A stretch of 64,000 nucleotides of DNA, taken from assembly GCA_002409625.1 (NCBI GenBank), contig DHNY01000001.1, forward strand, positions 1 to 64,000, written 5' to 3'. How positions within the stretch are numbered: position 1 is the first letter of the stretch; each line of letters starts with the position of its first letter. Below, one piece after another: positions 1 through 8,287 of this stretch. The translations under genes and the position numbers were made by a program. The notes under the pieces are model-generated. The model was given only the letters and a program-made list of their open reading frames with translations. It was not told the origin of the DNA and searched no databases. Origin of the DNA: Anaerolineaceae bacterium UBA5404 (lineage in GTDB: Bacteria; Chloroflexota; Anaerolineae; Anaerolineales; Anaerolineaceae).

Positions 1-10
1 GTATAAGCCA

Positions 11-47
11 AAAGAGCGCTTTTCTACCCCAGATTAGCGCTCTTTTT
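11..47 (+). terminator. Rho-independent terminator
   Basis: Arms AAAGAGCGCT (11-20) and AGCGCTCTTT (36-45) are perfectly complementary over 10 bp with a 15-nt loop, and the second arm runs into a T-rich tract. It closes a plus-strand unit that lies to the left of the window. Confidence 0.8.
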
Positions 48-114
48 TCTTTTGTGGCAAGTAAGGTAAAATTGAACGCATGTTCAGCTATGGACTCTTG
101 AAGGGATTAAATAT

Positions 115-1485
115 ATGCGCGTAGTCATTATTGGGACAGGTTATGTTGGCCTTAACACAGCTGTTATGTTGGCTTATTTAGGCAATGAAGTCACTTGTAT
201 GGATATCAATCCGGATAAAGTTGCTTTACTCAAACAGGGTGTTGTGCCAATTCATGAACCACATCTTGATGATGTCTTTTTAAGTGTGCATCAGGACATG
301 CATTTCACCAGCGATTATGCCCAGGCAAATATACCCGAAGCAGATGTTATCATCATTGCAGTTGGCACGCCATCGCTCCCGGATGGCAAAGCTAATTTGA
401 GCTATTTGCATCAGGCGGCAAAATCTATTGCCCAACACCTGGGCGAAACCTTTACACTCATCGTGAACAAATCCACCGTACCTATTGGCGCGGGCAACTG
501 GGTTGAAGGTATCATCCATGCTTACTATCAGGAATGCCATCCTGCCGAGAAAAACCATAATTTTAATGTCGTTTCAAGCCCTGAATTTTTGTCCCAAGGC
601 TCTGCCTTGCGCGATTCCTTTTTCCCGAATCGAATTATTTTAGGCTCTGAGCATAAGCCCAGCATTGAGCGCTTTGGCAAGCTGTTTGAGCCGATCCAAA
701 AGCAAAACTTTCAAGTTCCAGCGGGATTAGTCCGTCCTGAAGGCTTAAAAGAAGTGCCCTTTTTTGTTTGTGATCTTATTTCTGCGGAAATGATTAAATA
801 CGCTGCCAACGCATTTTTGGCGACTAAGATTTCATTTATCAATGAAATCGGACACCTGGCAGATAAGGTTGGCGCTAATGTGGATGCTATCTCCAAAGGC
901 ATTGGCTTGGATCCGCGCATTGGGCAACACTTTTTGAATGCGGGTATCGGCTGGGGCGGTTCTTGTTTTGGAAAAGACACCGCCGCCTTGGTTGCCATCG
1001 CACAGGATTATGACCTTGAGATGCCAATTGTCAGGGCTGCCCGCAAGGTTAATTATGAGCAACGCACCTGGGTTGTGCAAACCCTGGCAGAAAGAATGGG
1101 CAGCCTCGAAGGCAAACACATTAGTTTGCTTGGTTTTAGTTTTAAACCCAATACGGATGACCTGCGTGACGCGCCTTCTATTGATATCTCACGCGAGCTC
1201 ATCAAACGTGGCGCTATTGTCACCGCGCATGACCCCATCGCGCTCAAAAACGCCCGCTTGCAGTTTCCCGATCTAGGCGTGATTTATGAAGACGATTTCT
1301 ACACCTCACTGGAAAAGGCAGAAGCAATCGTTTTGCTCACCGAATGGCAAGAATACGCCCATATGGATTGGTCACGCGTTCCCAAAGCCCTTGTTCTGGA
1401 TGGACGCAATCACTTGGACCACCAAATGTTGAAAGGTTTGGGCTTTGAAACAGTCAACTTTGGCAGAGGCACTGGTTTACAATAA
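115..1485 (+). CDS. ugd: UDP-glucose/UDP-sugar 6-dehydrogenase
   Basis: A 456-residue member of the nucleotide-sugar dehydrogenase family, which performs the two-step NAD-dependent oxidation of a UDP-hexose to its uronic acid in the cytosol. The N-terminus carries the Rossmann motif GTGYVG (residues 7-12) with the acidic residue of strand 2 in CMDIN. The catalytic cysteine is seen as GGSCFGKDT, C284. The C-terminal UDP-binding domain follows (GFSFKPNTDDLRDAPS). Length is normal for the family. The start is supported by a GAAGGGA-like site about 10 nt upstream. It appears monocistronic, after a terminator and before the Crp/Fnr gene. UDP-glucose is the likeliest substrate; a UDP-ManNAc-type enzyme cannot be excluded. 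With manC at 56 kb and a glycosyltransferase at 34.4 kb it would supply surface polysaccharide precursors. Confidence 0.88.
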   Translation: MRVVIIGTGYVGLNTAVMLAYLGNEVTCMDINPDKVALLKQGVVPIHEPHLDDVFLSVHQDMHFTSDYAQANIPEADVIIIAVGTPSLPDGKANLSYLHQAAKSIAQHLGETFTLIVNKSTVPIGAGNWVEGIIHAYYQECHPAEKNHNFNVVSSPEFLSQGSALRDSFFPNRIILGSEHKPSIERFGKLFEPIQKQNFQVPAGLVRPEGLKEVPFFVCDLISAEMIKYAANAFLATKISFINEIGHLADKVGANVDAISKGIGLDPRIGQHFLNAGIGWGGSCFGKDTAALVAIAQDYDLEMPIVRAARKVNYEQRTWVVQTLAERMGSLEGKHISLLGFSFKPNTDDLRDAPSIDISRELIKRGAIVTAHDPIALKNARLQFPDLGVIYEDDFYTSLEKAEAIVLLTEWQEYAHMDWSRVPKALVLDGRNHLDHQMLKGLGFETVNFGRGTGLQ

Positions 1486-1487
1486 CA

Positions 1488-1516
1488 TTGAAGCCTTTGA
1501 TTAATTGTTCTATAAT
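1488..1516 (+). promoter_or_regulatory. Sigma70-type promoter giving a leaderless mRNA
   Basis: TTGAAG (1488-1493), a 17-bp spacer and TATAAT (1511-1516). The expected transcription start, about 7 nt after the -10 box, falls on the ATG at 1523, and no Shine-Dalgarno is present. Confidence 0.65.
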
Positions 1517-1522
1517 CATTTT

Positions 1523-2272
1523 ATGAGCCAACGTCAAACATCCCCTTTGAGTGTCGTTATTACAGAACCGCATCGATGTTCGCAAGACATGCGCTCACGC
1601 ATTTTAAGCCGCCTGCCCATCTTTAAAGAGCTTGATGAACAACTGATGAGCACGCTTTTTGAGTATTTTGTGCACAAGGGTTATGAACCCGGCGAAACCT
1701 TACATTGGGAGGGCGATCCGGGCGAAAAGCTCTTTGTATTGGCGCAGGGCAAGGCAAAATTAACCCATAACGATGGGCAAAACCGAGGCGTTTTAATTGA
1801 CATTCTGGACAGAGGCGAAATTTTTGGCAACCTTTCCCTGGATCCACAAGTTAACTATGCCAACACCGCCCAAGCGCTAACCCGGTGCTGTGCCTTAGCG
1901 ATTAATGTGGATGAATTTAAATGGGTGTTGGACCTTTCACCAAAACTGGCACTCAAAACCCTGCAAGTGCTCGCCGATCGTGCCCAGCTCGCCAACCAAC
2001 GCTTTTTGCAGGCGGGCACAATGCCTGTGGAGCAACGTGTGGCGCGGACTTTGGTTAGTTTGGCGCGCAAACTGGGTAAACAAAACCAGGATTATCTGTT
2101 GATTGATGTGCCCTTAACCCGTTCGGATCTTGCCGATATGGTTGGCGCCACGCAAGAATCGGTCAGCCGCGTGCTTAGCCAATTTCACGCGGATGGCATT
2201 ATCTTTAGCGGCAGACAATGGGTGGGCATTCGCGATTTGGAAAAACTCATCGCATTAAACGCACAAAGTTAA
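1523..2272 (+). CDS. Crp/Fnr-family transcription regulator (HcpR-like)
   Basis: A 249-residue regulator with an N-terminal cyclic-nucleotide-binding fold (about residues 25-145, including the GEIFGNLSL turn) and a C-terminal Crp-type winged helix. The recognition helix reads TQESVSRVLS, i.e. E-x-x-S-R, the Fnr specificity pattern that reads TTGAT-N4-ATCAA. The N-terminal cysteine set of Fnr is absent (one Cys near residue 19), so it is probably not an Fe-S oxygen sensor. It faces hcp convergently, and the hcp promoter carries a 9/10 Fnr-type box. HcpR-type regulators of this family are known to control hcp in anaerobes, so I infer a nitrosative-stress role. The start is set at the ATG that coincides with the predicted transcription start; an upstream TTG at 1505 lies before the -10 box and is unlikely. 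Confidence 0.82.
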   Translation: MSQRQTSPLSVVITEPHRCSQDMRSRILSRLPIFKELDEQLMSTLFEYFVHKGYEPGETLHWEGDPGEKLFVLAQGKAKLTHNDGQNRGVLIDILDRGEIFGNLSLDPQVNYANTAQALTRCCALAINVDEFKWVLDLSPKLALKTLQVLADRAQLANQRFLQAGTMPVEQRVARTLVSLARKLGKQNQDYLLIDVPLTRSDLADMVGATQESVSRVLSQFHADGIIFSGRQWVGIRDLEKLIALNAQS

Positions 2273-2290
2273 GCTTTTTGACTTAAAAAG

Positions 2291-2327
2291 ACAAGCGCCA
2301 GCGAGTACTGTCAATGCTGGCGCTTGT
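2291..2327. terminator. Bidirectional terminator between crp/fnr and hcp
   Basis: Twelve-base arms ACAAGCGCCAGC (2291-2302) and GCTGGCGCTTGT (2316-2327) pair perfectly. On the minus strand the stem is followed by CTTTTT, so it best serves hcp; on the plus strand the T run is weaker. Confidence 0.75.
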
Positions 2328-2349
2328 GCATCGGTTTTGTTCTATTATA

Positions 2350-4029
2350 CTATTTTCCAGCCATCATGAGGTCAACATCAACCTGAACCTCGCCAATGGG
2401 TTTGAGGTCATAGGCATCGACAATCACTTTGGCAACATTGGGTGAAAGGAACGCGGGCAGTGTTGGGCCAAGTCGGATGTTTTTCACGCCGAGGCTCAGG
2501 AGCGCCAAGAGCACGATAACCGCTTTTTGCTCATACCAGGCAATATCAAAGCTGAGGGGCAGTTCGTTGATGCCCACGCCAAAGGCTTCAGCCAATGCCA
2601 TAGCAATCAAGACCAACGAGTAGCTGTCATTACATTGTCCTGCGTCAAGCACACGGGGAATACCACCAATATCGCCCAGGTTAAGCTTGTTGTAGCGATA
2701 TTTCGCGCAACCAGCAGTGAGGATCACCGCGTCCTTGGGCAGTGCCAAAGCGACATCGGTGAAGTATTGGCGTTCTTTGTGACGTCCATCACAGCCGCCC
2801 ATCACCACAAAGCGTTTGATCGCGCCGCTCTTGACAGCTTCGATAACTTTGTCTGCCAATCCAATGACCGTGTTGTGAGCGAAACCGATGGGCAGGGTGC
2901 CAGTTTCGAGTTCCTGGGGTTCAGCACAGGTTTTGGCTTGTTCGATAATCGCCGAGAAGTCTTTTTGTCCGCCGTTGACGCGGTCAGCAATGTGGGGCAC
3001 ACCCGGATAACCAGCCATACCGGTGGTATAGATGCGATTCTTGTAACCCTCTTTAAGCGGGATGATACAGTTGGTGGTCATCAGGATTGGACCGCCAAAG
3101 CTGTCAAACTCGGTGCCCTGAAGCCACCAGGAGCCGCCATAGTTACCCACAAGGTGCTTGTACTTCTTGAGTGCGGGGTAGGCGTTGGTGGGGAGCATCT
3201 CGCCATGGGTGTAGATGTTGATACCTGTGCCCTCGGTCTGTTGGAGCAGTTCTTCAAGGTCCAAAAGGTCATGACCACTCACCAAAATACCAGGACCGGG
3301 TTGCACACCGATATTCACGTGGGTGATTTCAGGATGACCAAAGCGGGATGTGTTCGCACCGTCCAAAAGTGCCATGGCTTTTACGCCAAATTCTCCGGTC
3401 TTTTGCACCAGAGCAATCAGATCATCAATGCTGAGCTCGTCATTGGTGGTGGCATCAAGTGCTTCTTGTACGAAAGCCAGGATGCTGTCATCTTTTGCAC
3501 CGAGCACATAAGCGTGGTCTGTATAGGCAGCAATACCTTTGAGCCCGTAGATGATGAGTTCACGCAAAGAGCGCACATCTTCGTTTAGATCTGGGTCGTC
3601 CATAATGCCAACTGTGTTGGCTTTGGCGAGCAGGGTTTCCATCTCGTAGTTTTCTGGCACCCAAGAGGCCTGGTCAGGTCCGGGGTTTTCACAGGCTTTG
3701 CCGTGTTTTTCAGCACAGGCGATTTTGACTTTCTCTTTCAAGGCGTCACGTCGTTGGATGGCTTCTTTGATGAGTGCGACAAAGCGTTCGCCGTCAAAGT
3801 TGGCATTGGTGATAGTGGCAAACAAAGATTGGATGACAAAAAGCTCGGTTTCGTCGTTCCAGGTATCGTGATTTTTGCGACCACGCACACCCCAATAAGA
3901 GATGCCCTTGCAAAGGTAGACCAAAAGGTCTTGCAATCGGGCGACATCACTGGGCTTGCCACACATGCCTCGGCGGGTACAGCCAGTGTTTTTCATCGTT
4001 TCTTGACATTGGTAACAGAACATTTCCAT
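2350..4029 (-). CDS. hcp: Hydroxylamine reductase / hybrid cluster protein
   Basis: A 559-residue hybrid cluster protein that carries a [4Fe-4S] cluster and a hybrid 4Fe-2S-2O cluster and reduces hydroxylamine or NO-derived species. The N-terminal cysteines C5, C8, C17 and C23 (C-x2-C-x8-C-x5-C) match the Desulfovibrio-type arrangement. Hybrid-cluster ligands are seen in the GHDLLD, NYGGSWW, GGCDGR and AGCAKYR segments. The start ATG at 4029 has AGGAGA 8 nt upstream. An open frame continues further upstream, but it lacks family similarity and has no ribosome site. Expression is probably controlled by the Fnr-type box at 4087-4100. Single gene, closed by the terminator it shares with the regulator. 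Confidence 0.95.
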   Translation of the reverse strand: MEMFCYQCQETMKNTGCTRRGMCGKPSDVARLQDLLVYLCKGISYWGVRGRKNHDTWNDETELFVIQSLFATITNANFDGERFVALIKEAIQRRDALKEKVKIACAEKHGKACENPGPDQASWVPENYEMETLLAKANTVGIMDDPDLNEDVRSLRELIIYGLKGIAAYTDHAYVLGAKDDSILAFVQEALDATTNDELSIDDLIALVQKTGEFGVKAMALLDGANTSRFGHPEITHVNIGVQPGPGILVSGHDLLDLEELLQQTEGTGINIYTHGEMLPTNAYPALKKYKHLVGNYGGSWWLQGTEFDSFGGPILMTTNCIIPLKEGYKNRIYTTGMAGYPGVPHIADRVNGGQKDFSAIIEQAKTCAEPQELETGTLPIGFAHNTVIGLADKVIEAVKSGAIKRFVVMGGCDGRHKERQYFTDVALALPKDAVILTAGCAKYRYNKLNLGDIGGIPRVLDAGQCNDSYSLVLIAMALAEAFGVGINELPLSFDIAWYEQKAVIVLLALLSLGVKNIRLGPTLPAFLSPNVAKVIVDAYDLKPIGEVQVDVDLMMAGK

Positions 4030-4059
4030 AATTAGAATCTCCTTTTTTCTATTACAGTA

Positions 4060-4100
4060 ATCATACTTACATTCAAAAAAGGCTCTATGATTAAAATCAA
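4060..4100 (-). promoter_or_regulatory. hcp promoter with Fnr-type operator
   Basis: On the minus strand TTGAT-TTTA-ATCAT (4100-4087) matches the Fnr consensus TTGAT-N4-ATCAA at 9 of 10 positions. TATGAT (4065-4060) is a fitting -10 box. The predicted start near 4053 puts the operator centre at about -40.5, the class II activator position. Confidence 0.65.
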
Positions 4101-4184
4101 TTAACTGCAGGGTATTTTTCTTTTTGGGAATCAAACCCATACTTCGTTTTAAAGCCAAGCGGATAGTTTTTAGAAAGAGCTTGG

Positions 4185-4190
4185 TATAAT
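4185..4190 (+). promoter_or_regulatory. Probable -10 box for alr
   Basis: TATAAT in the hcp-alr divergent gap, 58 nt before the alr ATG. No good -35 element is seen at the normal distance. Confidence 0.4.
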
Positions 4191-4248
4191 CGGTGGAAGC
4201 AGTTGAGCACGTCATTATTAAAAAACCTTTTAGAAAGCCGTCAAAACT

Positions 4249-5376
4249 ATGCTCTATCAAACCTATGCAAAAATTCATCTGGACAACATACGGGATAACT
4301 TACTTGCCATCCGTGAAAAGGTGGGTCCCAATGTAAAAATATGCCCGGCTTTAAAAGGCAATGGCTACGGACACGGTTCTATTGCCTTAGCGCACCTCGC
4401 TGAAGAAGCCGGAATGGATTGGATCGGCGTTGCCACGGTGCCAGAAGGTATGGACATCCGTAAAGCGGGTATAAAACTGCCCATCCTCAAGTTTTCACCT
4501 GCGTTTCCGGATGAAATGAGTGCTGCTCTTGAAAATGATCTCACATTAGCTGTAATCGAACGTGAAAATATAGAACTGTTGCAAGAAACGGCTAAAAATA
4601 TGGGTAAACAGGCCAGGGTTCACCTCAAAGTGGATACCGGCATGGGACGCATTGGCGTGCAACCTGAAGGAGCACCTGATCTAGCGACATTTATTGAAAA
4701 GCAATGCCCTAATCTCCATCTGGAAGGACTTTTTACCCATATGCCTGTTGCTGACCTTGCTGATTTGGATCCTTTCCTTTACACCGAAAATGAAATTATC
4801 GAGTTCAAGGATATTCTTTCTCAAGTGAACCAAGCCATTGGTCGCAATATTGAAATTGCCCATTGCGCAAACTCTGGCGATGTGCTCGCGCATCCAAACT
4901 CATGGATGGATATGGTGCGCCCAGGCATTATGATTTATGGTTACTATCCAGATACCAGCACCTCCAAAACGCTCTACCTTAAACCCGGCATGAGCTTCTA
5001 TAGTCGTGTGAGCTTTGTCAAAAAGGTTAAAGAGGGCACCCCTATCAGCTATGGCCAAACTTGGGTTGCACCGCGTGATACCTATATTGCAACTGTCCCA
5101 GTCGGATACGCGGATGGCTATAACCGCCTGTTTAGCAGCCGTGGACGAATGCTGATTAATGGTCGCTCTTATCAGGTGGCAGGGCGGGTGTGTATGGACC
5201 AAACTATGCTCGACTTGGGTCCCGAAACCGATGTTAAGGCTGGCGATCAAGTCGTTCTGTTGGGTCAAAGTGGTGACCAGGTGATTAGCGCTTACGAATG
5301 GGCTGAAAAGCTGGGTACAATCACCTATGAAGTTACCACTCAAATCAACCCTCGGGTGAAGCGCTACTACGAATAG
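4249..5376 (+). CDS. alr: Alanine racemase
   Basis: A 375-residue fold-type III PLP racemase that interconverts L- and D-alanine for peptidoglycan. The PLP lysine lies in ALKGNGYGHG near residue 35. The C-terminal domain supplies the second catalytic tyrosine region (ISYGQTW) and the RVCMDQTMLDLG motif typical of Alr. Length is normal. The ATG is the first plausible start after the TATAAT box; no clear Shine-Dalgarno is seen. It is divergent from hcp and followed by the molybdenum hydroxylase 68 bp downstream, which has its own -10 box. It is distinct from the ornithine racemase at 24.2 kb, which belongs to another branch of the fold. Confidence 0.93.
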   Translation: MLYQTYAKIHLDNIRDNLLAIREKVGPNVKICPALKGNGYGHGSIALAHLAEEAGMDWIGVATVPEGMDIRKAGIKLPILKFSPAFPDEMSAALENDLTLAVIERENIELLQETAKNMGKQARVHLKVDTGMGRIGVQPEGAPDLATFIEKQCPNLHLEGLFTHMPVADLADLDPFLYTENEIIEFKDILSQVNQAIGRNIEIAHCANSGDVLAHPNSWMDMVRPGIMIYGYYPDTSTSKTLYLKPGMSFYSRVSFVKKVKEGTPISYGQTWVAPRDTYIATVPVGYADGYNRLFSSRGRMLINGRSYQVAGRVCMDQTMLDLGPETDVKAGDQVVLLGQSGDQVISAYEWAEKLGTITYEVTTQINPRVKRYYE

Positions 5377-5433
5377 TATTGCTGTTTTTTAAGTTTGGTC
5401 TTACAGCTTCTATCATCCTGGCGGGGAATATTC

Positions 5434-5439
5434 TATAAT
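5434..5439 (+). promoter_or_regulatory. -10 box abutting the start codon (leaderless)
   Basis: TATAAT ends 5 nt before the ATG at 5445 and 8 nt before a second in-frame ATG at 5448. No Shine-Dalgarno is present, so transcription would start at or inside the start codon. No clear -35 was found. Confidence 0.5.
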
Positions 5440-5444
5440 AAAAC

Positions 5445-8279
5445 ATGATGCTACATTTAACCGTCAATGGCAAAGATTATCAGCTGGATGAAGTGCCCGG
5501 CGAAAAACTGAGCACTTTGTTACGCGAGCGCCTGGGCTTGACCGGCACAAAAATTGGCTGTGGCGAGGGTCCTTGCGGCATTTGCACAGTTATTCTCAAT
5601 GGCAAAGCCACGCGCTCTTGCATAACGCCAGCCAACAAGGCGCATCAAGGGCATATCCTAACCGTTGAGGGTTTGCGCCACCTGCGCCCGGAACACTTAC
5701 AAAGCCATCGCGAAGATTTACGCGCTTTGCACCCTTTGCAACATGCCTTTATCACCCACGGGGCAATCCAGTGTGGTTTTTGTACGCCCGGACAGTTGAT
5801 GCAGGCGTTCGCGCTTTTACAAGAGAACCCTAATCCCAGCCGTGAAGAAATCCAAAAGGCGATGAATGCGGTTTTGTGCCGTTGTGGCTCCTATGAGGGG
5901 ATTATCAGTGCTGTACAAGCGGCTGCTTTAGCTATGCGTGAGGATGTAAACGTTCCCGAGCGCATTGTATCGCTTGGCGCCCAGGATTTAAAGCATGTGG
6001 GCAAGAGTTACTATCGACCGGATGCCATCGCCAAAGCCATGGGCAGTGCGAAGTTTAGTGACGACCTCAGCTTTGAGGGCAAGCTTTATGCGCGCGTTTT
6101 ACGTGCAAACACACCATCGGGTATTTTTCGGGAGCTGTTTATTGAGGACGCGCAAAAAATCAAAGGTGTGCACGCCGTTCTAAGCGCGGAAGACCTCAAA
6201 CACGAAAAACGCCATGGGCTATACACAAAGGATTGGCCTATCCTGGTGGATATTGGAGAGCGCGTTCGTTATGTGGGCGACGCCATTGGCCTGGTGGCTG
6301 CCGAAAGCCAAAGCATCGCCGATGAAGCGATAAGCAAAATACGCTTTGACATTGAGGCATTAGCGGTTGTTACTGACCCCAACCAGGCGCAACAAGCCGA
6401 AACCGAAGTGCTGCACGAGAAAGGCAATCTGCTCAAGCATATTCACACCAGCAAGGGTAATTTTTCTACTGCTTATCAAAACGCTGACCATAAACTTGAA
6501 GCCAGCTTTAGCACGCCTTTTATGGAACAACTCTTTATGGAACCCGAATGTTCTATTGCGGTTCCGCGTGAGGATGGCGGGTTTGACCTCTATGTTGGCT
6601 CGCAAATTCCTTTTGAGGACCGCCGTCAAGTTGCCGAAGCGCTGGGTTTGCCTCAGGAAATGGTTCGTGTCAAGGGACAAAGAACGGGTGGCGCTTTTGG
6701 CGGAAAAGAAGATATCGCCGGGCAAATTCATGCCGCATTGTTGGCACAAGCCACTAATCGACCGGTCAAATTGCGCTTTACCCGGCGCGAAAGCATGCTT
6801 GTTCACCCCAAACGCCATGCAACCCAAATAAAACTGCGCCTCGCCGCCAATGAGGATGGCACCCTGGCTGCTGTTCAAAGCGAAATCTATGGCGATTCGG
6901 GTGCCTATGCCAGTTTGAGCGCGCCAGTGATGACCAGAGCAACCACCCATTCCTGCGGGCCTTACATCGTGCCCAATGCTCAGTCTGACTGTTGGACGCT
7001 TTACACCAACAATCCTCCCGCGGGTGCTTTTCGCGGTTTTGGTGTCATGCAAGTGGCTTTTGCCATTGAAAGCGCCATGGATATGCTGGCAGAAAAAGCG
7101 GGCATTGAACCCTTGCAATTCCGCAAAATAAACGCTTTGCGTGAAGGCACAGAAACCAACACCGGACATTTGCTTGAAGAAAGCGTTGGTTTGCTTGAAT
7201 GTCTGGAGGCGATTGAAACAGAATTTAAAGCCCGCGGTATCAAGACGCCTTTTAAGGTAAGCCCTGTGCTTATGGATGACAAGGAATGGCTCAGCGTCTG
7301 GGGCATCGCGGCGGCTTATAAAAACAGCGGTCTGGGCACAGGCGCCACGGATATCGGCGCGGCAACGGTGAGCCTGATGCCACATGGGCGAATGCAAATC
7401 AAGACCGGCGCGGCTGAAGTAGGGCAGGGTATGCTTTCGGTGCTTCAACTTATCGGCGCAGAGGTGATGGGAATCGCCGTGGATAACGTCAACGTCTATG
7501 TGATGGACACCGATCTGACCCCGGACAGTGGCCCCACAACAGCCAGCCGTCAGAGCATGGTTACCGGCAAAGCGGTACAACTCGCCGCTGAGATGCTAAG
7601 AGATCGCGTCTTGGCTTTTCTTGCAAGTCATTTTGCTACATCTGCAGCGTTAATCACCTTGGATGAGACCGGCGCGCACCACCAGTCCCAAGAGATTAAT
7701 TGGCAAGACATTTACCTGGCACTCAAGGCAAGCCCAGAAGGATTGATGGCTGAAGCGCAATATATCAGCCCGGCGACATTCGAGCTCGACGTTGGCGGTG
7801 CTATTCACCTGGCTTATGGTTTTGGCGCACAGGCAGTACAGGTTTTGCTCAACCCAGAAAGTGGCGAGCTGAAAGTTGTGGATGTGATTGTGGCGACGGA
7901 CGCAGGGCGTGTGCTAAACCCGCTCGGTTTGCAAGCCCAGGTTGAAGGCGGTGTGGTGATGGGCATCGGCCACGCGCTGATGGAAGCGTTTATTGTTGAG
8001 AATGGCATCATCAAAACCGACCGTATTGGGCGTTACCGGGTGCCACGCTTTGTAGACAGTCCTCATATCAAAAGTTTGTTTGTTGAAGCGCCAACCAGCC
8101 ACGGGCCCTATGGCGCTAAAGGCATTGGCGAGTTGGTTTGTGTGCCCACGGCACCAGCCATCGCCAACGCGATTTATCATGCCATTGGTTTTAGGGCGCA
8201 CAGTTTGCCCATCAAAACTGAACAGATAAAAGCCTGGCTCGCCAATAAAGAATCAGGCACTCAAAACCCCTATATATAA
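5445..8279 (+). CDS. Xanthine dehydrogenase-family molybdenum hydroxylase, fused 2Fe-2S and Mo domains
   Basis: A 944-residue hydroxylase. An N-terminal plant-type [2Fe-2S] domain has C39, C44, C47 and C59. The second [2Fe-2S] domain has the CGFCTPG and CRCG pairs. The long molybdopterin-binding region follows, with GGAFGGKE, an AFRGFGVMQ segment and the catalytic glutamate in GAKGIGEL (about E896). There is no FAD domain and no separate FAD subunit nearby. This layout is that of the Desulfovibrio aldehyde oxidoreductase and of the selenium-dependent xanthine dehydrogenase-like enzymes. The substrate (aldehyde, purine or N-heterocycle) cannot be read from the sequence. It is followed 8 bp later by a lipoate ligase, probably in the same transcript. 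The presence of selD at 16 kb leaves the labile-selenium type open. Confidence 0.85.
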   Translation: MMLHLTVNGKDYQLDEVPGEKLSTLLRERLGLTGTKIGCGEGPCGICTVILNGKATRSCITPANKAHQGHILTVEGLRHLRPEHLQSHREDLRALHPLQHAFITHGAIQCGFCTPGQLMQAFALLQENPNPSREEIQKAMNAVLCRCGSYEGIISAVQAAALAMREDVNVPERIVSLGAQDLKHVGKSYYRPDAIAKAMGSAKFSDDLSFEGKLYARVLRANTPSGIFRELFIEDAQKIKGVHAVLSAEDLKHEKRHGLYTKDWPILVDIGERVRYVGDAIGLVAAESQSIADEAISKIRFDIEALAVVTDPNQAQQAETEVLHEKGNLLKHIHTSKGNFSTAYQNADHKLEASFSTPFMEQLFMEPECSIAVPREDGGFDLYVGSQIPFEDRRQVAEALGLPQEMVRVKGQRTGGAFGGKEDIAGQIHAALLAQATNRPVKLRFTRRESMLVHPKRHATQIKLRLAANEDGTLAAVQSEIYGDSGAYASLSAPVMTRATTHSCGPYIVPNAQSDCWTLYTNNPPAGAFRGFGVMQVAFAIESAMDMLAEKAGIEPLQFRKINALREGTETNTGHLLEESVGLLECLEAIETEFKARGIKTPFKVSPVLMDDKEWLSVWGIAAAYKNSGLGTGATDIGAATVSLMPHGRMQIKTGAAEVGQGMLSVLQLIGAEVMGIAVDNVNVYVMDTDLTPDSGPTTASRQSMVTGKAVQLAAEMLRDRVLAFLASHFATSAALITLDETGAHHQSQEINWQDIYLALKASPEGLMAEAQYISPATFELDVGGAIHLAYGFGAQAVQVLLNPESGELKVVDVIVATDAGRVLNPLGLQAQVEGGVVMGIGHALMEAFIVENGIIKTDRIGRYRVPRFVDSPHIKSLFVEAPTSHGPYGAKGIGELVCVPTAPAIANAIYHAIGFRAHSLPIKTEQIKAWLANKESGTQNPYI

Positions 8280-8287
8280 GGTAGACT

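Noticed and set aside
74..85. GAAC-GCAT-GTTC, a Bacillus-type SOS box, upstream of ugd
   Set aside because: Eight fixed bases are expected about once in 64 kb by chance, and ugd is not an SOS gene.
2527..3588. Long plus-strand frame antisense to hcp
   Set aside because: It lies entirely opposite a well-recognised gene, with no start signal and no family resemblance.
6360..7580. 406-codon minus-strand frame opposite the Mo hydroxylase
   Set aside because: Shadow of a codon-biased gene; there is no start signal and it is rich in His and Cys as expected from complementing such codons.
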